The position numbers and the translations under genes were made by a program. From a virus, in IMG/VR virus record IMGVR_UViG_3300011424_000004, positions 1-21,630 of that record: a stretch of DNA of 21,630 nt; one strand, written 5' to 3'. Below, piece after piece: positions 21,590 through 21,630 of the stretch; the stretch's first letter is position 1; each line of letters begins with the position of its first letter. Under the pieces are notes generated by a model. The model saw only the letters and a list, made by a program, of their open reading frames with translations, ran no database searches and was not told the DNA's origin.

Positions 21590-21630
21590 ATTTGTTATGG
21601 TTTTGCTTTTGGACACGATATGGCTAGCTG

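Larger units (their letters stand above)
21406..21630. other. Non-coding leader with a strongly G-rich minus strand
   Basis: This stretch holds no supported gene. Between 21451 and 21539 the plus strand has about 42 C and only 2 G (hand count), so the minus strand is a G-rich, purine-biased run with many GG and GGGG tracts, such as GGTTGGTAGGGGTAGG and GGGGTTAGGGG. Stops in all frames exclude coding. Two 11-bp near-identical elements lie at 21537-21547 and 21579-21589 (TATGAGACCCT and TATGGGACCCT), 42 bp apart. The promoter sits at the left end. A minus-strand frame from 21628 to a TAA at 21577-21575 could be the end of an upstream gene, but 17 codons are too few to support it. Confidence 0.7.

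Noticed and set aside
21538-21624. Short plus-strand frame starting at the ATG near 21538
   Set aside because: It has only 28 codons, overlaps the repeat elements, lacks a ribosome-binding site and has no recognisable features.

Overview
The window reads as the structural (late) arm of a double-stranded DNA tailed phage, with every convincing gene on the minus strand. It has a large terminase with intact motifs, a portal, an acidic scaffold-like protein, an HK97-fold-type coat protein, a head-tail adaptor and a 663-residue beta-rich tail protein, but no tape measure, sheath or tail-tube gene. This fits a short-tailed (podovirus-like) virion. The bases are fairly AT-rich, genes are packed with overlaps of 1-80 nt, and several small genes resemble families I recall from uncultured freshwater and marine phages (from memory, not searched). 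Two genes encode clear Sec signal peptides and a third a probable one, and Shine-Dalgarno sites are common, so the host is a bacterium, probably Gram-negative. I see no integrase, repressor, tRNA, rRNA, CRISPR array or insertion sequence.

In order of transcription (high to low coordinates): (1) 21630-21406, a non-coding leader with a strongly G-rich minus strand and a near-consensus sigma70-type promoter. (2) 21405-17829, an export and membrane block: two small secreted beta proteins, a one-TM coiled-coil protein, a coiled-coil protein, a long RNA hairpin, a Cys/His protein, a holin-like membrane protein and a secreted right-handed beta-helix protein resembling PL9 pectate lyases. (3) 17814-15037, packaging: a small unknown protein, a TerS-like HTH protein, TerL and a small coiled-coil protein. 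(4) 15036-9191, an unknown protein, the portal with a zinc-ribbon-like insertion, scaffold, coat and a small beta protein. (5) 9171-4326, two conserved phage unknowns (one with a zinc ribbon), the adaptor, a small beta protein, the tail nozzle/stopper candidate and a fibre-like protein. (6) 4323-1, a disordered protein with repeated AWGG motifs, a divergent GNAT protein and three probable ejection proteins, the last cut by the window edge.

The whole arm could be one transcript from the promoter near 21440, with expression tuned by translational coupling (four TAATG junctions, one ATGA junction) and by the hairpin at 19818-19867. The least ordinary parts are the secreted lyase-like protein with its two exported companions at the head of the operon, the hairpin, the G-rich leader, and the GNAT and repeat-bearing genes in the ejection block. 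No endolysin is recognisable.
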